Positions 50,976 to 63,467 of a DNA stretch of 64,000 nt are shown here, piece after piece. The stretch is from Paguma larvata (taxonomy: Eukaryota; Chordata; Mammalia; Carnivora; Viverridae): contig CM057826.1 in the NCBI GenBank assembly GCA_030068075.1, positions 66,189,312-66,253,311 on the forward strand. The letters run 5' to 3'. Position 1 is the first letter of the stretch; the number at the start of each line of letters is the position of its first letter. The notes beneath the pieces are model-generated. The model was not told the DNA's origin and did not search any database. It saw only the letters and a program-made list of their open reading frames with translations. The position numbers and the translations under genes were made by a program.

Positions 50976-51523
50976 TACTATTAAAGTAGCAAATTAAATT
51001 AGTGGAAAAGAATGTGATACGGCTTTATTTATAAAAGTTTCAATCAGAGGACTTTAAAACAAGCTGGTAAGAAAGACTGATCCTTTGAAATAGCATTTTT
51101 AAGAAAACACATAGGTTTTTAAGAAAAATAGCGTGAATAGGTCACAACAGACATGAATGATGTCACAGGAGCAGGCCAGAAAGAACAAAGGTTTTAGTTT
51201 TCCTTAGGATACTTTCTCTGATGGAGCAGAACAAAAACCAAATGGACAAAAAAAGCAACATGATGTAAAATATGAAGCGATGTAACAATGAATAGATACC
51301 TGGCCAAATATTCTGCTTGGTGAGCGCTCCTTTTTCATTAAGCTGCCTGTCTCTCCCAGTCTTGACGTAAGAATGGTAGAAGGCGGATGATAAACCAGAG
51401 GAGTCTTACAGGCAAGAAGGTTTGGTTTGATATAAAATATTCACTCTGTTAGGCAAAAACACTTGCTACTTGACCAGTTAAACCAAAACCCCAAACCAAA
51501 CCAAAATAAAAACCCACACACAG

Positions 51524-51760
51524 GGGCGCCTGGGTGGCTCAGTTGGTTAAGCCGACTTCAGCTCAGGTCACAATCTCATGGTCTGTGAGTTCGAGCCCCA
51601 CGTCAGGCTCTGTGCTGATGGCTCAGAGCCTGGAGCTTACTTCGGATTCTGTGTCTCCCTCTCTCTCTGCCCCTCCCCTGCTCACACTCTGTCTCTTTGT
51701 CTCTCAAAAATAAATAATAAAAAAAAAAGTTAAAAAATTAAAAAAAAAAACAAAAAAAAA
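51524..51760 (+). mobile_element. CanSINE (felid SINEC_Fc type)
   Basis: Starts gggcgcctgggtggctcagt and ends with a long A-rich tail. The target-site duplication is cccacacacag (51513-51523) versus ccaacacacag (51761-51771). One of the least diverged copies here. Confidence 0.95.
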
Positions 51761-52022
51761 CCAACACACAGAAATTGCAGAAGAGAGAAATGCACAAAAT
51801 TGCCACATATAAGCCATATTCTAGAATATACACAGTAACTACTTAAGTATCTCACAAAAAAAAAAAAACAGAAAATCAAAAAGGTCCAAAGAAACATGAG
51901 GAAATCATTAACCTAATGATTGAGAAACACAGCAGTGACCATCATCATTTAGTAACAAGTGCAAAAAGTGGGACTGACAATCTACAGAAACAACACTTCA
52001 GAAAATACTTAGAAAAATGTTT

Positions 52023-52239
52023 TTTTTAATTTTATTTTGTTTATATATTTTGAGAGAGAGCGTGCATGTGCAAGTGCAGGAGGGGCAGAGAGAGAGGAAG
52101 AGAGAGAATCCCAAGCAGGCTCTGCACTGTCAGCTCAAAGCCTGATCTGGGGCTTGAACCCACAAACCGGGACGTGAGATCATGACCTGAGCCGAAACCA
52201 AGAGTCGACACTTAACCGACTGAACCGCCTAGGTGCCCC
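52023..52239 (-). mobile_element. CanSINE with 12-bp target-site duplication
   Basis: Reversed copy flanked by agaaaaatgttt at 52011-52022 and 52240-52251 without mismatch. Head complement taaccgactgaaccgcctag. Confidence 0.93.
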
Positions 52240-52656
52240 AGAAAAATGTTTATAAGCAGTAACAGCAAAGCTATGTTAGCCTACAAAAAAGTACCACATT
52301 TAACATTGCTACTGTTAGCAACATGATGAAAATAAAATAAAGATGGACTGCAACTGTACATTTGAGACTTTAATAACTTTTTTTAATCACATAACAGGAA
52401 ATACCTATAACTACAGAAAAAGTTACTTAGAACAAATACAGGTGCTTCCAATTTCCATGCACTCCATATTCAACAAGCATCAACTGAACTAGTTCTCTGC
52501 ACTAGGGGAATACAAAATCAAAAAAAACATGCTCACTCCATAGGATCTATTACTTAGTTTCTGCCAAGAAACTGGCTTCTGGCAAATTTTTTGCGTGCAC
52601 AATTTTTCCTCATATGTCCTAATAAACATGAGATCTAGAAGCAAAAGTGAAAAGAC

Positions 52657-52686
52657 AGGAAAAGGGAAGGAAAGGAAAGGAAAGAG
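52657..52686. repeat. (GGAAA)n simple repeat
   Basis: gggaaggaaaggaaaggaaa, short purine tract. Confidence 0.7.
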
Positions 52687-53504
52687 CATATACATGCAGC
52701 AAATCTAGAGAACAGGAAACCAGGCACTAACTTTCAAAATTAACAACACTCCCGTTTCACTCCTTTAAGCGGCTGACTTGTAGCTACTGGTAACGGCGTC
52801 ACACATCTCTATGTTTCTACCATTTCACTGCTTAGAACTTGGTATAAAAAACTTAACAATATAAGTGATCAAGATTAGGTTGGGCTTATCTGTCACGGCT
52901 CACTTTGCCTAAGATGCAGAATTTACACTTAAGAATGCACTTGTCAAGCACATGAAGCTGCAATCATTTTCTCTGAGTGTCACTTTTTCCCCTATGTAGA
53001 CTCATCACACATTTGGAATTTGGTCACACACAGAAGGATAGACTCAAAGAGCTTTTTTCCCTAATGGGGAAATTGTTACAGATAACTTGGTAGTAAAAAA
53101 TGCATCATTTAGCAAGCTTCAAAGAATCACAAATTAATTTCACATGAGAAAACGAGCTGAATTTGTAATCATACATCTGGGGAAATGTGAAATAATACAA
53201 GATGATGTACAGGGACTCATTCTTAAATAAAAACTTAGTTAAGTGGAAAATACAAAAAGATGGGGGCTCCCGATGAATCAATTAATACCCTAAAAATATT
53301 TGCTTATCATTTGCCTGATTCGTAGGCCTTTCATGGGAAGTGCGTAATAAGAGGAGAAAAGTAAAATCTGTTTTAAGATTCTTCATATAGTAGTAGTCGG
53401 GGAAATTCATCACATTCTTGTGACTATTGTTGATGCCTGTCTTTAAAGATTTAATATACCAGGCGCAGATGGCAAATGAGTTATCTCTCATCATTTCTTC
53501 CTCA

Positions 53505-53815
53505 CTTCATTCCAGCCATGATCCGTCTTTCAGTTCACTGTCCATGCTCTCTCTCTGCCTGGAATACCATCACCCTCCCCCAGCAAAACATCTGGTCACT
53601 GCCTCTTACAGATATGCTGGCAGCTCTTCCTAGCCACCGTATCCCATTCCACCTAAACTGTCATCTTACACAAAATCCCTGAATTTTCTTTCATAGCACG
53701 TACCACAAAATCTAATTACACACTGTATGTTAACTGTCTTTCTCCCTCAACAGACTGTAAGCTCCATGAGGGCATGAGTCCCCTTCAGTCTGCTCAACAT
53801 TTGCCGCTCAGGGTT
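53505..53815 (+). repeat. L2 3'-end relic
   Basis: ctctctgcctggaataccat, tggtcactgcctcttacaga, catagcacgtaccacaaaat and actgtaagctccatgagggc match the order of L2 3' ends. The overlapping open frames are not genes. Confidence 0.7.
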
Positions 53816-54283
53816 CATTTTGGAAAAGGGTACCGATAACTCAAAAGACAGGTGAACAAAGAATACGAAGCATGTATTTCAGAAATTCTTGGCTCCCCAA
53901 AGTGAAAAGAAATTCAGTCTCACTCATCAGGAAGTGAAAATTACAACTTCAATGAGAGGCCACATATACCTACCACACTGGAAAGATCAAAAAGTTGTGG
54001 AACACACTATGATGTCAAGGATTTATAGTAATAGGTACTCACATATTGCTGGCGATAAGTATCAAATTTTAAAATGCACACATGTTCATTAAAAGTCAGG
54101 AAATATCTTAAAGTATAAAAATAAAGAAAAGCATCAGATATACTATATATAAAGATACATTCTATGCGTTCACAAAAGACCACAAATAAAACTACATGGG
54201 CATCCACTGGAAAGAGTTAAATAAATTAAGGCCTACTGACAAAATAGATTTTGATTAACACTTTTATAAAAAGGGCTCTTCTG

Positions 54284-54451
54284 GAGCACCTAGGTAGCTC
54301 AGTCGGTTAAGCATCTGACTTCAGCACAGGTCATGACCTCATGGTTCATGTGTTTAGTCCCACATGGGGCTCTTTGCTGTCAGCATGGAGCCTGCATGGA
54401 ATTTTCTCTCTCTCTCTGCCCCCGCTACCCCTGCCTCATAAATAAGTAAAC
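54284..54451 (+). mobile_element. CanSINE, first unit of a head-to-tail pair
   Basis: ggagcacctaggtagctcag through cataaataagtaaacatta. A second, internally deleted copy follows at once in the same orientation. Confidence 0.9.
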
Positions 54452-54545
54452 ATTAGGAGCACTTGGGGAGCTCGGTTGGTTAAGTGTCTGGGATTCTCTC
54501 TATCCGTCTCTCTCAAAATAAGTAAAGAAACTTTAAGAAAAAAAA
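54452..54545 (+). mobile_element. Internally deleted CanSINE, second unit
   Basis: The head ggagcacttggggagctcgg is joined directly to the tail ggattctctctatccgtctc tc, so the middle of the element is missing. It ends aaaataagtaaagaaacttt. Confidence 0.85.
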
Positions 54546-54990
54546 TAATAACCCAAATGTCCATTGACGGATGAATGGATAAACAAAATGTGGTATATCA
54601 TGCAATGAATTATCCTTATTCAGCCTTAAAAAGAAAGCAATTCTTTTCAGTATGGATAAACCTTGAAGACGTTATGCTAAGTGAAATCAAAGCCAGACAC
54701 AAGAAGACACATACTGTATGATTCCACTTATGAGGTACCTGAAGTAGGCAAACTTACAGAAGTAGAAAGGGGAATGGTGGTCGGCAGGGGCTGGGCTGAA
54801 GGTGAATGGCAAGTTATTGCTTAATGGGTACACGGTAACACTGTGAGATGATGAAGAAGTTCTAGAGACAGATGACAGTTATGGCTGCACAGCAATGTGA
54901 ATGGACTTAATGCTACCAAATGGTACACATAAAATCACTAAAGTGGTAAATTTTATGTTATGAATATTTTACCACAATAAAAAATAACCC
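54546..54990 (+). mobile_element. Old L1 3' end
   Basis: acccaaatgtccattgacgg, atgaatggataaacaaaatg, gtgaaatcaaagccagacac, tgtatgattccacttatgag and a 3'UTR-like end. Plus orientation, diverged. Confidence 0.85.
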
Positions 54991-55404
54991 TCATAAAAAA
55001 TCAGTACAATGTGCAAATCATGCTGTCATTTGTATAATACACATGCATATATCTTTGTACATATGTATTATATGTATATTTTCCTGTTTTTCTAGAAAAT
55101 AAGAGTTTGTTCAAAGCAGCTCTGTCCCATGGAAAGAATGATAGGACATAGAAACAAGGGTAGTTTATCTTTTACCACTCATTGTGTAACCTGCATATAC
55201 TTGGACTTACATTAAAACATTAGTTAAATGAAAATTTTTTTCTAAACTATAAATGTTATACCTTGATTTCTCCTAAGCATTGAAAACACAGCCAGAGCAT
55301 AAAATGGTCATGAAATTTTATTTAAGAATATTTCCCATATTAGATGGCTCAGTCCTTTCTGTAAAATTTTAGTAAGAGGATGTTCCTTATACAAACTGTA
55401 CACG

Positions 55405-55998
55405 TGTAGCCACTGTGGAAAACAGTATGGAAGTTCCTGATAAAATTAAAAATAGAACCACCCTATGACCCAGCAATTGCACTACTATTTTTATCCAAAG
55501 GACACAAAAATACTAGTCCAAAGGGATACAGGCACCCCGATGTTTATAGCAGCATTTATCAACAACAGCCATTTATGGAAAAAGTCCAAATTCCATTGAC
55601 TGATAAATGGATAAAGAAGATATGCTATAAAAAGAATGAAATCCTGCCATTTGCAACAACGTGGATGGAGCTAGAGAGTATCATGTTAAGCAAAGTTAGT
55701 CAGAGAAAGACAAATAGCATATGATTTCACCCATATGTGGAATCTAAGAAACAAAACAAATGATCATAGAGTGAAAAAAAGAGGAACCAAGAAACAGATT
55801 TTAACTGCAGAGAACAAACTGATGGTTACCAGAGGGGAGATAGGTGTGGGGATGGGTTAAACAGGTCATGCGAATTAGCACTCATTGTGATGAGCACTGG
55901 ATCTCGCATGTAAACGTTGAATCACTAAACTGTACACCTGAAACTAATATTACATTGTGTATTAGCTGGTGGAATTTAAATAAAAATTTTTTAAAAAG
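55405..55998 (+). mobile_element. Carnivore L1 3' end
   Basis: ccactgtggaaaacagtatg, cctatgacccagcaattgca, gcaacaacgtggatggagct, atgatttcacccatatgtgg and gatgagcactggatctcgca, ending tttaaataaaaattttttaa. It covers the end of ORF2 plus 3'UTR and is younger than the L1M pieces elsewhere, though still frame-broken. Confidence 0.9.
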
Positions 55999-56284
55999 AG
56001 GCTATTCTTTAAATATTTCACTGCATAGTAAATATTACTTCATTTTCTCGTTTTCCAAAATCAAATTAATAAAATGCTCATTCAAAATGAATCAGAAAAT
56101 ACACAAAAGGTTAAAGAATAAAATTAAAAAATTGAAATATCTCACTAGAAATGCATAAGGGGTTATGGTAGGTACAGTTTTTAAGCAACTTACTTTACTT
56201 AATACTATACCATGAGCAACTTTCCTTTCCGTGTTAATAAACAGACCTATCATCATGTTTAGGGCTGCACTGTATTTTCTAAAG

Positions 56285-57000
56285 GACTTTTAATTGAGAC
56301 AATACACAATATACATGTGTTTAGTCTGAGCAGCTTTGACAACTTTTATACCCCTGTAATCACCACGCAAAACAAGGTATGGATTGTTTCCATTAATTCA
56401 GAGAGTTCCTTTATGACACTTTTTAGTCATTTCCTACGTCAACTGCCCCTCCCCAAAGACATTCTTACTTCATGATTTCCATCACAAGAGATAAGCTCAA
56501 CTACTCTTACACTTCATAAAATAAAATCATATACTATTTTCTGTTTCAGGCTTTTTTTTTGCTTAATACGTTCTTTAGATTCATTCATATTACTATGCAT
56601 CTCGGCAATTCATTATTTTTCATTGCTGAGGAATATACCATTGCACAAATATGCCACAATTTTTTCATCTATTATCTTGTTGATGGGCATTTGAACTGTT
56701 TCCAGTTTGAAGTTACTATGAAAGATTCTGCTATGAAAACGTATGAACAAGTCTTTTTGGGAACATGTTTTCATTTCTCTTAGATAAATTCCTGGGAGAG
56801 GGCTCCTAGGCCACATGATGTATGTTTAACTTTGGAAAACTCTGGTGGCTTTCAGAGAGCAGTTGTCCCGTTTTACATTCCCACTAGCAAGAGGAGAATT
56901 CCAGTTGCTGTCCCTTCTTTGTCAACTCTTGGTATCGGCAGTCTTTTTGATTTTAGCCATTCTAAAAGGCTGGGGATAGAATCCTGGAGTAGTTATAATT
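56285..57000 (-). mobile_element. Old L1 3' end, reversed
   Basis: ttgagacaatacacaatata, cattgctgaggaatatacca, ttgatgggcatttgaactgt, cattcccactagcaagagga and ttagccattctaaaaggc are the reverse of L1M ORF2/3'UTR sequence. Open frames on the plus strand are artefacts. Confidence 0.8.
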
Positions 57001-57039
57001 TATATCTCCTTGATGACCCTATATTAGCCAGCCCGAGCA

Positions 57040-57410
57040 CACACACCTTCCTCCACACCGCTGCAGCCTCATAAACTGCTTCCAGGTGTTTGAACATGCC
57101 AACCTCTTGTTAATCCCTGGCCCATAATCACAATTCTCTTCTTATAACCTGGAATTCCTTCCCCACCCTTGGCCACCTCCTACATACCTCGCTGATCTAA
57201 CAGAGTTTCAGGTTTCAGCTTGAATACCGCCTGCTTCAGGAAGCCTTCCAAGACCCTCTTCATGCATCCATAGAAGGAAACACCTGATTGTGATACTGCA
57301 TTTAATTACATGTCTTCCCTGCTCTGCCTTGAAGGCTGGGATCAGGTCTGTCTTACTGATCACCTACAGCCCTGGAGTCTAGCATAGTAAATATTTATTG
57401 AATAAAGGAT
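57040..57410 (+). repeat. L2 3'-end relic
   Basis: acctggaattccttccccac, ttcaggaagccttccaagac, cttgaaggctgggatcaggt and atagtaaatatttattgaat, in L2 3' order. Confidence 0.65.
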
Positions 57411-57959
57411 GGAGTAAATAAGGAAAGACTTTGAAAATAAGATAATAAGGTATTATCTCAGCTGAGTCTTGAAAAATGAGTAAGACTGAGATTATCCAGT
57501 GCACGAAAGGGCGGGGGGAACCTCTAAGCTGAACTCACAGGCAAATTCCCAAACAAGAAATAGCCTGAGTCTGGGGACACCCACATGGCTCAGCAGGGCT
57601 AAGTGACGGGAGTTAAGGGTGGATGAATAGGGAGGAATCGGAGAGCAAAAGCCAGTGTGTGCCAGACAGAGGAGATAGGTCTGTACCTTTTGACCCTGAA
57701 GTGTCACTGAAGCATTTTAAAGCCAAAAAGTGATGTGGACAGAATCATATATTAGAAGCCTAACTGTTGGTGAAATGGAGGGCACAGCTAGAAAGGGGAA
57801 GACCAGGTGGAGGTTTTCATAATAGCAGGAAACAAAAAGTAACGGGGATGGAGCTGGGGTTCAGAGCACTGAAATACTAGAGGCACAGCTCATAAGGCTT
57901 AGGGACTGACTGGATGTAGTCTGAAGGGCAGATAGAAAGGCAGCGCACACATGGCTCTG

Positions 57960-58185
57960 AGAACTGGTTCCAGGGCAAGGCTCTGGTCCTCACGCCATGC
58001 TTGCTAGCTGGAGGACCCAAGGTGCATCCTTTAACATCGTTGCCTCAGTTTCCTCATAAGGAAACCTAAGTCATCTTAATTCATAAGAAAGCTATAGGAC
58101 CAACTCAATAAATACACGTAGGTGCTTACAACATGCCTGGTATACATTAAGCACTCAGTAAGTGTTAGCGGTTACTATTATCATT
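57960..58185 (+). repeat. MIR-type SINE relic
   Basis: gcctcagtttcctcataagg, aactcaataaatacacgtag and cattaagcactcagtaagtg follow MIR order. Confidence 0.55.
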
Positions 58186-61097
58186 AAATAGGGAAAAGTG
58201 GTTGAGGCTAGAGCTTTAGATCTGGAAGCAGCCCAAACACCTCGTAATTAAAACAATAGTGTGGATGAGCCTGCAAAGTGAAGAGGAGAACACGGGATGC
58301 CACCCCACAGGCGAGAACACGGACATTTAGGAAGCGAGCAGAGGAAGACATTGAGGAGATGAGAAAAGAATGCTCAGCAAAGCAGGAATAGAAACAGGAG
58401 AGAAAGACCTCCAGGTCACAGAAGACAAAAATGGAAGAATTTCAAGGAGAGTAGAGTGGTCAGGGTCACTGCTGCAAAGAATCCTCCCAGGAGGACTGAG
58501 GAAACATCCTATGGACAGAGCGGCTGAGAAGTCCCTCATGGCTTCTGCCAGTATCCACCATGTAAAGAGAGGGGTGGAAGTAAAGCAAAGCGGCCTCACT
58601 GGAAATGAACTGGGACTGGGGGAGGCGGGGAAGGAATACATACTTTTTCAAATACACATACGCTGCTGCTTCGACTATTAGCACTAGAGTTATTTCAGAC
58701 ACCAGTGAACTGCTTTGATTCCTTTGATGAAATGTTATGTATCTTTAGGCTCTAAACTCAATCCAAATCTGCAATTTACTCCGACATCACAAGACACACT
58801 GTCACTTCTCATTGCTCTGCAAATTTTACAGCAGCCTTTGGTCAAATACCGTAAAATCTGACCTGTATAAAATGTATACTAAATTAACCTGTATAAGAAC
58901 TTTAAAGGTACAGTTTTCTAGAAACTAAAACCCACAATGTACATCAGTAAGTTCAGATTTGTATTATTTAAGAATGTAATAATCTCAAACATTTCTCTGA
59001 TATCAATAAGCAAACAGAGGCTTAAGAAAATCGGGTAGAAGGTTCACATAAATATAAACCTAGGAATAAAGATGTAAGAGAAGGGTAGAGAGATTAAAGA
59101 CTTTGCATTCTTGGCAAAGCAATGAAATCCAGCAAGGTGGTGAAGATACAGTATCTTCGTTCACTGTAACTTCCATAACAATGCACGGATGGTACCCTTC
59201 CTCCCAGCACACATCTGAAGACTTATTTCATACCAGAAGATCCACACAGGGAAGCTGGTCAAGACTCTGGGAAACACACAAACTAGTCTACATTCTAACA
59301 ACTCATGGGGCTTCTTCACTGAACACCAGTCTTAACAACAGGAACACATACACTTAAAAACTGTGTTCGTGTCTCAGAGAAGAAAAATGAATATGTAGTA
59401 TGCTGGGCGCTAGTCAAAGGGAATGCTAAGGCTGATGTTTCAGCTGCCTGCCTCTGAACACGGATTCACATTTTGATGTATTATAAACATCATGCAGTAT
59501 TTAACTGCATTTAGCCGAAAAAATATTCAAGTACGAAGCCTAAAAAGTAAAAAGAATGTTAATATACTAGTCATTTTCAAAACTAAAACAAGCACAGACA
59601 GAAAATATGCTGATTATTTAACAGGAGCCAGTTTCTTTTAAATGCACTGGCTATGTGTCACAAGTAGGCACCGTGACTATAATTGATTAAATTACTCTGA
59701 ATCGCACACAAAAAATAAAAAAATCTAGATGTTTGCATGGATCCCTTTAGTTAACTAGATTCTCAGTTTTAAAAGCTTACCGAGCTGAATACTGCTGCCA
59801 CAGGGGGTAAGAATCAAACAAGTCACTGCTGGAATAGATTATGGGATCATTTGAGTTATGTTTCTGTTAAGTTCCCACAATCAATTGGTATTCTTCAGGG
59901 ACAATAAAGGCTTACATGGAACTCTGCTGGAATTAACAGGTTCTGTTCTGCACCACCTAGCTTGCAAATTTAGGTACAGACATATAATCCATAGACTCAT
60001 CTTCAGAAAGGAAAAAATAACCCACTGCATAGGCCTTATTCTAGCAGTCAAAAAAATTCTATCAGTAATGTCACTTACGACAAGCTCAGAATTTTAAATA
60101 ATGAGAGCATACCTATGTATTTATTAACTTTTCCCCAAAAACATACATTTAGGCAAGGAGTATTAAGAATGTTATGTTTAAGTAAACAGGGAAAAAAAAT
60201 GCTATTACCCTCTTTCCACAGATAAATATAATAAATGGATAAAGTGAACGATTATAGCCAGAAGGGAGAAAACTTTGACAAAGTCTGACCAGAAACAAAA
60301 CTCATTTGCCCTATTGTTGCCATAAAAACAATACATTATTCAAGCAAAATAGTATCATTAAGATCAGGCCTACATTCCAGAATAATTCCCATTGCCAAAA
60401 CAGCATCTCTCAAAGGAAGGTTAAGCATTAGATTCTAATTTGCATTCCCACTCCCAACATCTTACCATTCTCTATCCTTAGTATTAGGTTGAATCACATG
60501 AAATCGACATTTTTATACATTAAAAATGGTCAAATATTGGCAATTTCATACCGTTGAACCTAACTAAGTACAATGGTCAACAGAGAAGAAAAATAGAGAA
60601 ACTTCCATCCAGATACAATCAGGTTAAGGTGACCATCCTCATGCCATAAAACTGACATGGCGGCATTTCTGACATACTGTGGAGGTGAAACAAAGAATTC
60701 AAGTACAGACTTGCAATTGCCCTACAAGAAAAACCAACATGGAGTGTCAAATCATAAAGAGAAAAGACTCAGAGAGATTTGTGTAACAGCCCCTAAGCTG
60801 GAGGGCCAAGGACTGAAGCAAAGCTGAATCTTGGGACAGACACTAATCACAGTCCTCATGCTTCTCCCTTAGAGTTCTTCCTACAGAAGCCTCTCCGCCC
60901 CAAGGTCCTTACTGCTACAGAGGGCAGTTCCCTGATGCAGCCACACTGGGAGGAACCAAGCATGGCATCACCTTACCGAAAGCAGCAGGCAGCAAGCCCA
61001 GTTTCCTTCAGACATGGCTAGACTCTACCCTAAACTCTCATGAAGCAGAACCTTCAGACAGGCCAAAGCTCTTACTTGGCTTACAGGTTATATATAT

Positions 61098-61124
<27 letters not shown>
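61098..61124. repeat. Poly(A) tract of 27 nt
   Basis: An A27 run preceded by a short (ta)n at 61089-61097. It lies at the end of a relatively GC-rich stretch (about 60780-61080) that I cannot classify; no target-site duplication was seen. Confidence 0.85.
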
Positions 61125-61128
<4 letters not shown>

Positions 61129-62385
61129 AATGATGAAAGTCAATTCTGTGCTCCGCAAAGAACAGACACTTCATCAATTTCCCCATCTTCCCACAGCCCC
61201 AGCTCCTCTTTTCCCCAATTCATATCAGGGACATCTTTTCCAGCTGCTGGGTCCCTGATGCTCATGCAGTCTTTCAGAATCCAGCTCTCCAACAAAAGAT
61301 AGGAGTGGGGGAAATATATCAGCTAGCTTTTTTGTTTGCAAGCAACACCTGTTCACCCTGGAGAGCAAATGCATGGGGACATTCTCCTAGGCATGCAAAA
61401 CTGAGGACTGAAAGTCCAGGCTTAACAAAGGGCTGGAAGAAAACAAGATGTCGTGCTACAGGGATCACGGGGGCCATGTCACTGGAACGGAAGAGTCTTG
61501 TGAATGCACCAGTGCCATGCGGGATGACCTGCAACCTTCCCTCCGTGTCTGCTTCCCCTTGCTGCACTTTTTGAAGATTCAGATCCTAGGTGATATTATA
61601 TTGATTAGCTAAGCTCAGGTCATAGCTGGCCTGTCTGACCTGAGGAAGGAAGATGGAGGACCTGACAGATGTGTGTGAGAGACCATTTCCCAAAAGGAAA
61701 CCAGGTGGAATGGAGGCTGGCCAGCCAGTATTAAATAACACCCACAACAAGAAAACAAAGTATTTGTTGGAACAGGAAGGAACTTGAAGGCTGTTAAGTT
61801 CTCTGTTTTGGGACAAATTCCAGGTGTGGATACATCTGTTATTATTCAAGGATGAATAAAAAGGAGGAAAATACTTGGACTTACAGGGTACAATATAAAG
61901 AATGCAGAAGTAAAAGGCAAAACTAACAAACAAATAAACACAGTTAAAACCAAGCATTCAAAGCCAGAAAAGAACACCTTCCATACCACAGAGAACTGGA
62001 CCTGAGGGAGAAAAAAAAGGATCCTTAAGAAAAATTTCCCAAACAGAGGGTATATAGCAAACTAAAAATGCATGTGCAAAAGAGAAACTCCTAAGTAGAA
62101 AAATTAATCCTAAAACAAAGGAAATAAAAATAGTAAGTAATAGCAGAAAACATAAGCTGAAGTAGTTTGAATTGATATATGGAAAATGTAATAATAAGTT
62201 ACACACATACCTAGATACATAGTGAAAATTTAGAATTTTATGGATAAAATTCTTAAAATCCTAAAAACATCTGAGGAGGGAAATGAGACAGGGGAAGGTT
62301 AACTTCACTGAAGCAATACATTAAAAGGCTTTATTAATAAAACATTAATTTTATAGTTAAATTCTTTTATAAAAAGATGAAGACT

Positions 62386-62583
62386 AGGGATGCCTCGATA
62401 GCACAGTCGGTTAAGCATCTGACTCCTGACCTCGGCTCAGGGCATGATCTCTCAGTCTGTGAGATCAATATCATGTCAGCGCAGAGCCTGCTTGGGCTTC
62501 TCTCTCTCTCCCTCTCTCTTTGTCCCTCTCTTGTGCACATACATGCACACTCTCTCAAAATAAATAAACATTAAAAAAGTAAC
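62386..62583 (+). mobile_element. CanSINE (older subtype) with 9-bp target-site duplication
   Basis: gggatgcctcgatagcacag through ataaataaacattaaaaaag, flanked by atgaagact at 62377-62385 and 62584-62592. The body has the ctcctgacctcggctcaggg pattern, like the copy at 50.77 kb. Confidence 0.92.
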
Positions 62584-62689
62584 ATGAAGACTCTCATGAT
62601 GACTTCAGAACTAAGAACTATATTCAGTGTCCAAGAAAAATACTCAAAGTGACAAAAGTTAAAATAACAAGAGTTTTCAATATTTACTA

Positions 62690-62905
62690 AGGACTTAGAA
62701 TATGCCAGGCATTGTGCTAATAAGCATTTATTTCTATTTATTCAGTCCTTAAAAAAAATAGGTTTCAACATTATCCCCACTTGACAAATGAAGAAAACGA
62801 GGCTCACAGAAGTTAATACGCCCAAAGTTCACACAGTTGGTGCGAGTTGTCAGGATTTAATCCAGGTAGCCTCGTTCCAGTGACCAGTCATTTGAACTAC
62901 CACTC
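62690..62905 (-). repeat. MIR-type SINE relic
   Basis: tatgccaggcattgtgctaa, ttatccccacttgacaaatg, aagttcacacagttggtgcg and gacc-type ends in reversed MIR order. Confidence 0.65.
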
Positions 62906-63413
62906 TAGATTGACTGTTTTTAAGGAAAAAAGGCAGTGAAGATTAGGTAAAGACAAACAAACAAGTGAGTGGTAGTAATAGGACTTTTAGTTCTTAAAAA
63001 GGAGAAAAGATAGTTATTTGTCAATAGTGAAAGATCCAATTTACAATCAAGAAAAAGAAACACTCAGCCCAAGAGTGCCCAAACCTTGTAGTACCTGCCC
63101 CATAGATATTCAGGAAGGAGGTGTAGGATGAATGTTAATAAGCATACAAAAGATCAAGCATGAACCCTTACGTACTGAATTTAAAAAATAAAACACCTAA
63201 AAATAAAAGGAAGCTGACGGGGAATAGTGGCAAAAAATAGGTATAGTCACTTCTGCTAAAAAATTTTTGTTTCAAAAACAAAACTTTGTTCCAAAGTTAT
63301 TAATTAGAGAATAAATTTTGTATTGCTTAAGTGAAATTTTGTCCCTGAGAAACAGTAAGTGAAGGACGCAGAAAACTGCACCTAGCTGAACCCATTCACA
63401 TAGGAATACATCA

Positions 63414-63467
63414 TACACACACACACAGACACACACACACAGACACACACACACACACACACACACA
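63414..63467. repeat. (CA)n microsatellite with GA interruptions
   Basis: About 54 nt of (ca) with two caga interruptions. The minus-strand Cys-Val frame across it is an artefact. Confidence 0.93.

Noticed and set aside
55844..56158. 104-codon plus-strand frame
   Set aside because: It spans the L1 3'UTR and adjoining AT-rich DNA; lysine/isoleucine bias reflects base composition.
57492..58702. Several frames of 70-104 codons on both strands
   Set aside because: No family resemblance, and mutually overlapping. The region resembles old interspersed repeat sequence (purine-rich, with a MIR) more than exons.
59783..59862. Minus-strand exon-like stretch (reads SSDLFDSYPLWQQYSAR) with an AG before it and gtaagc after it
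   Set aside because: The upstream side has almost no polypyrimidine tract, the peptide does not match MAN2A1 between its known exons, and nothing else supports a gene.
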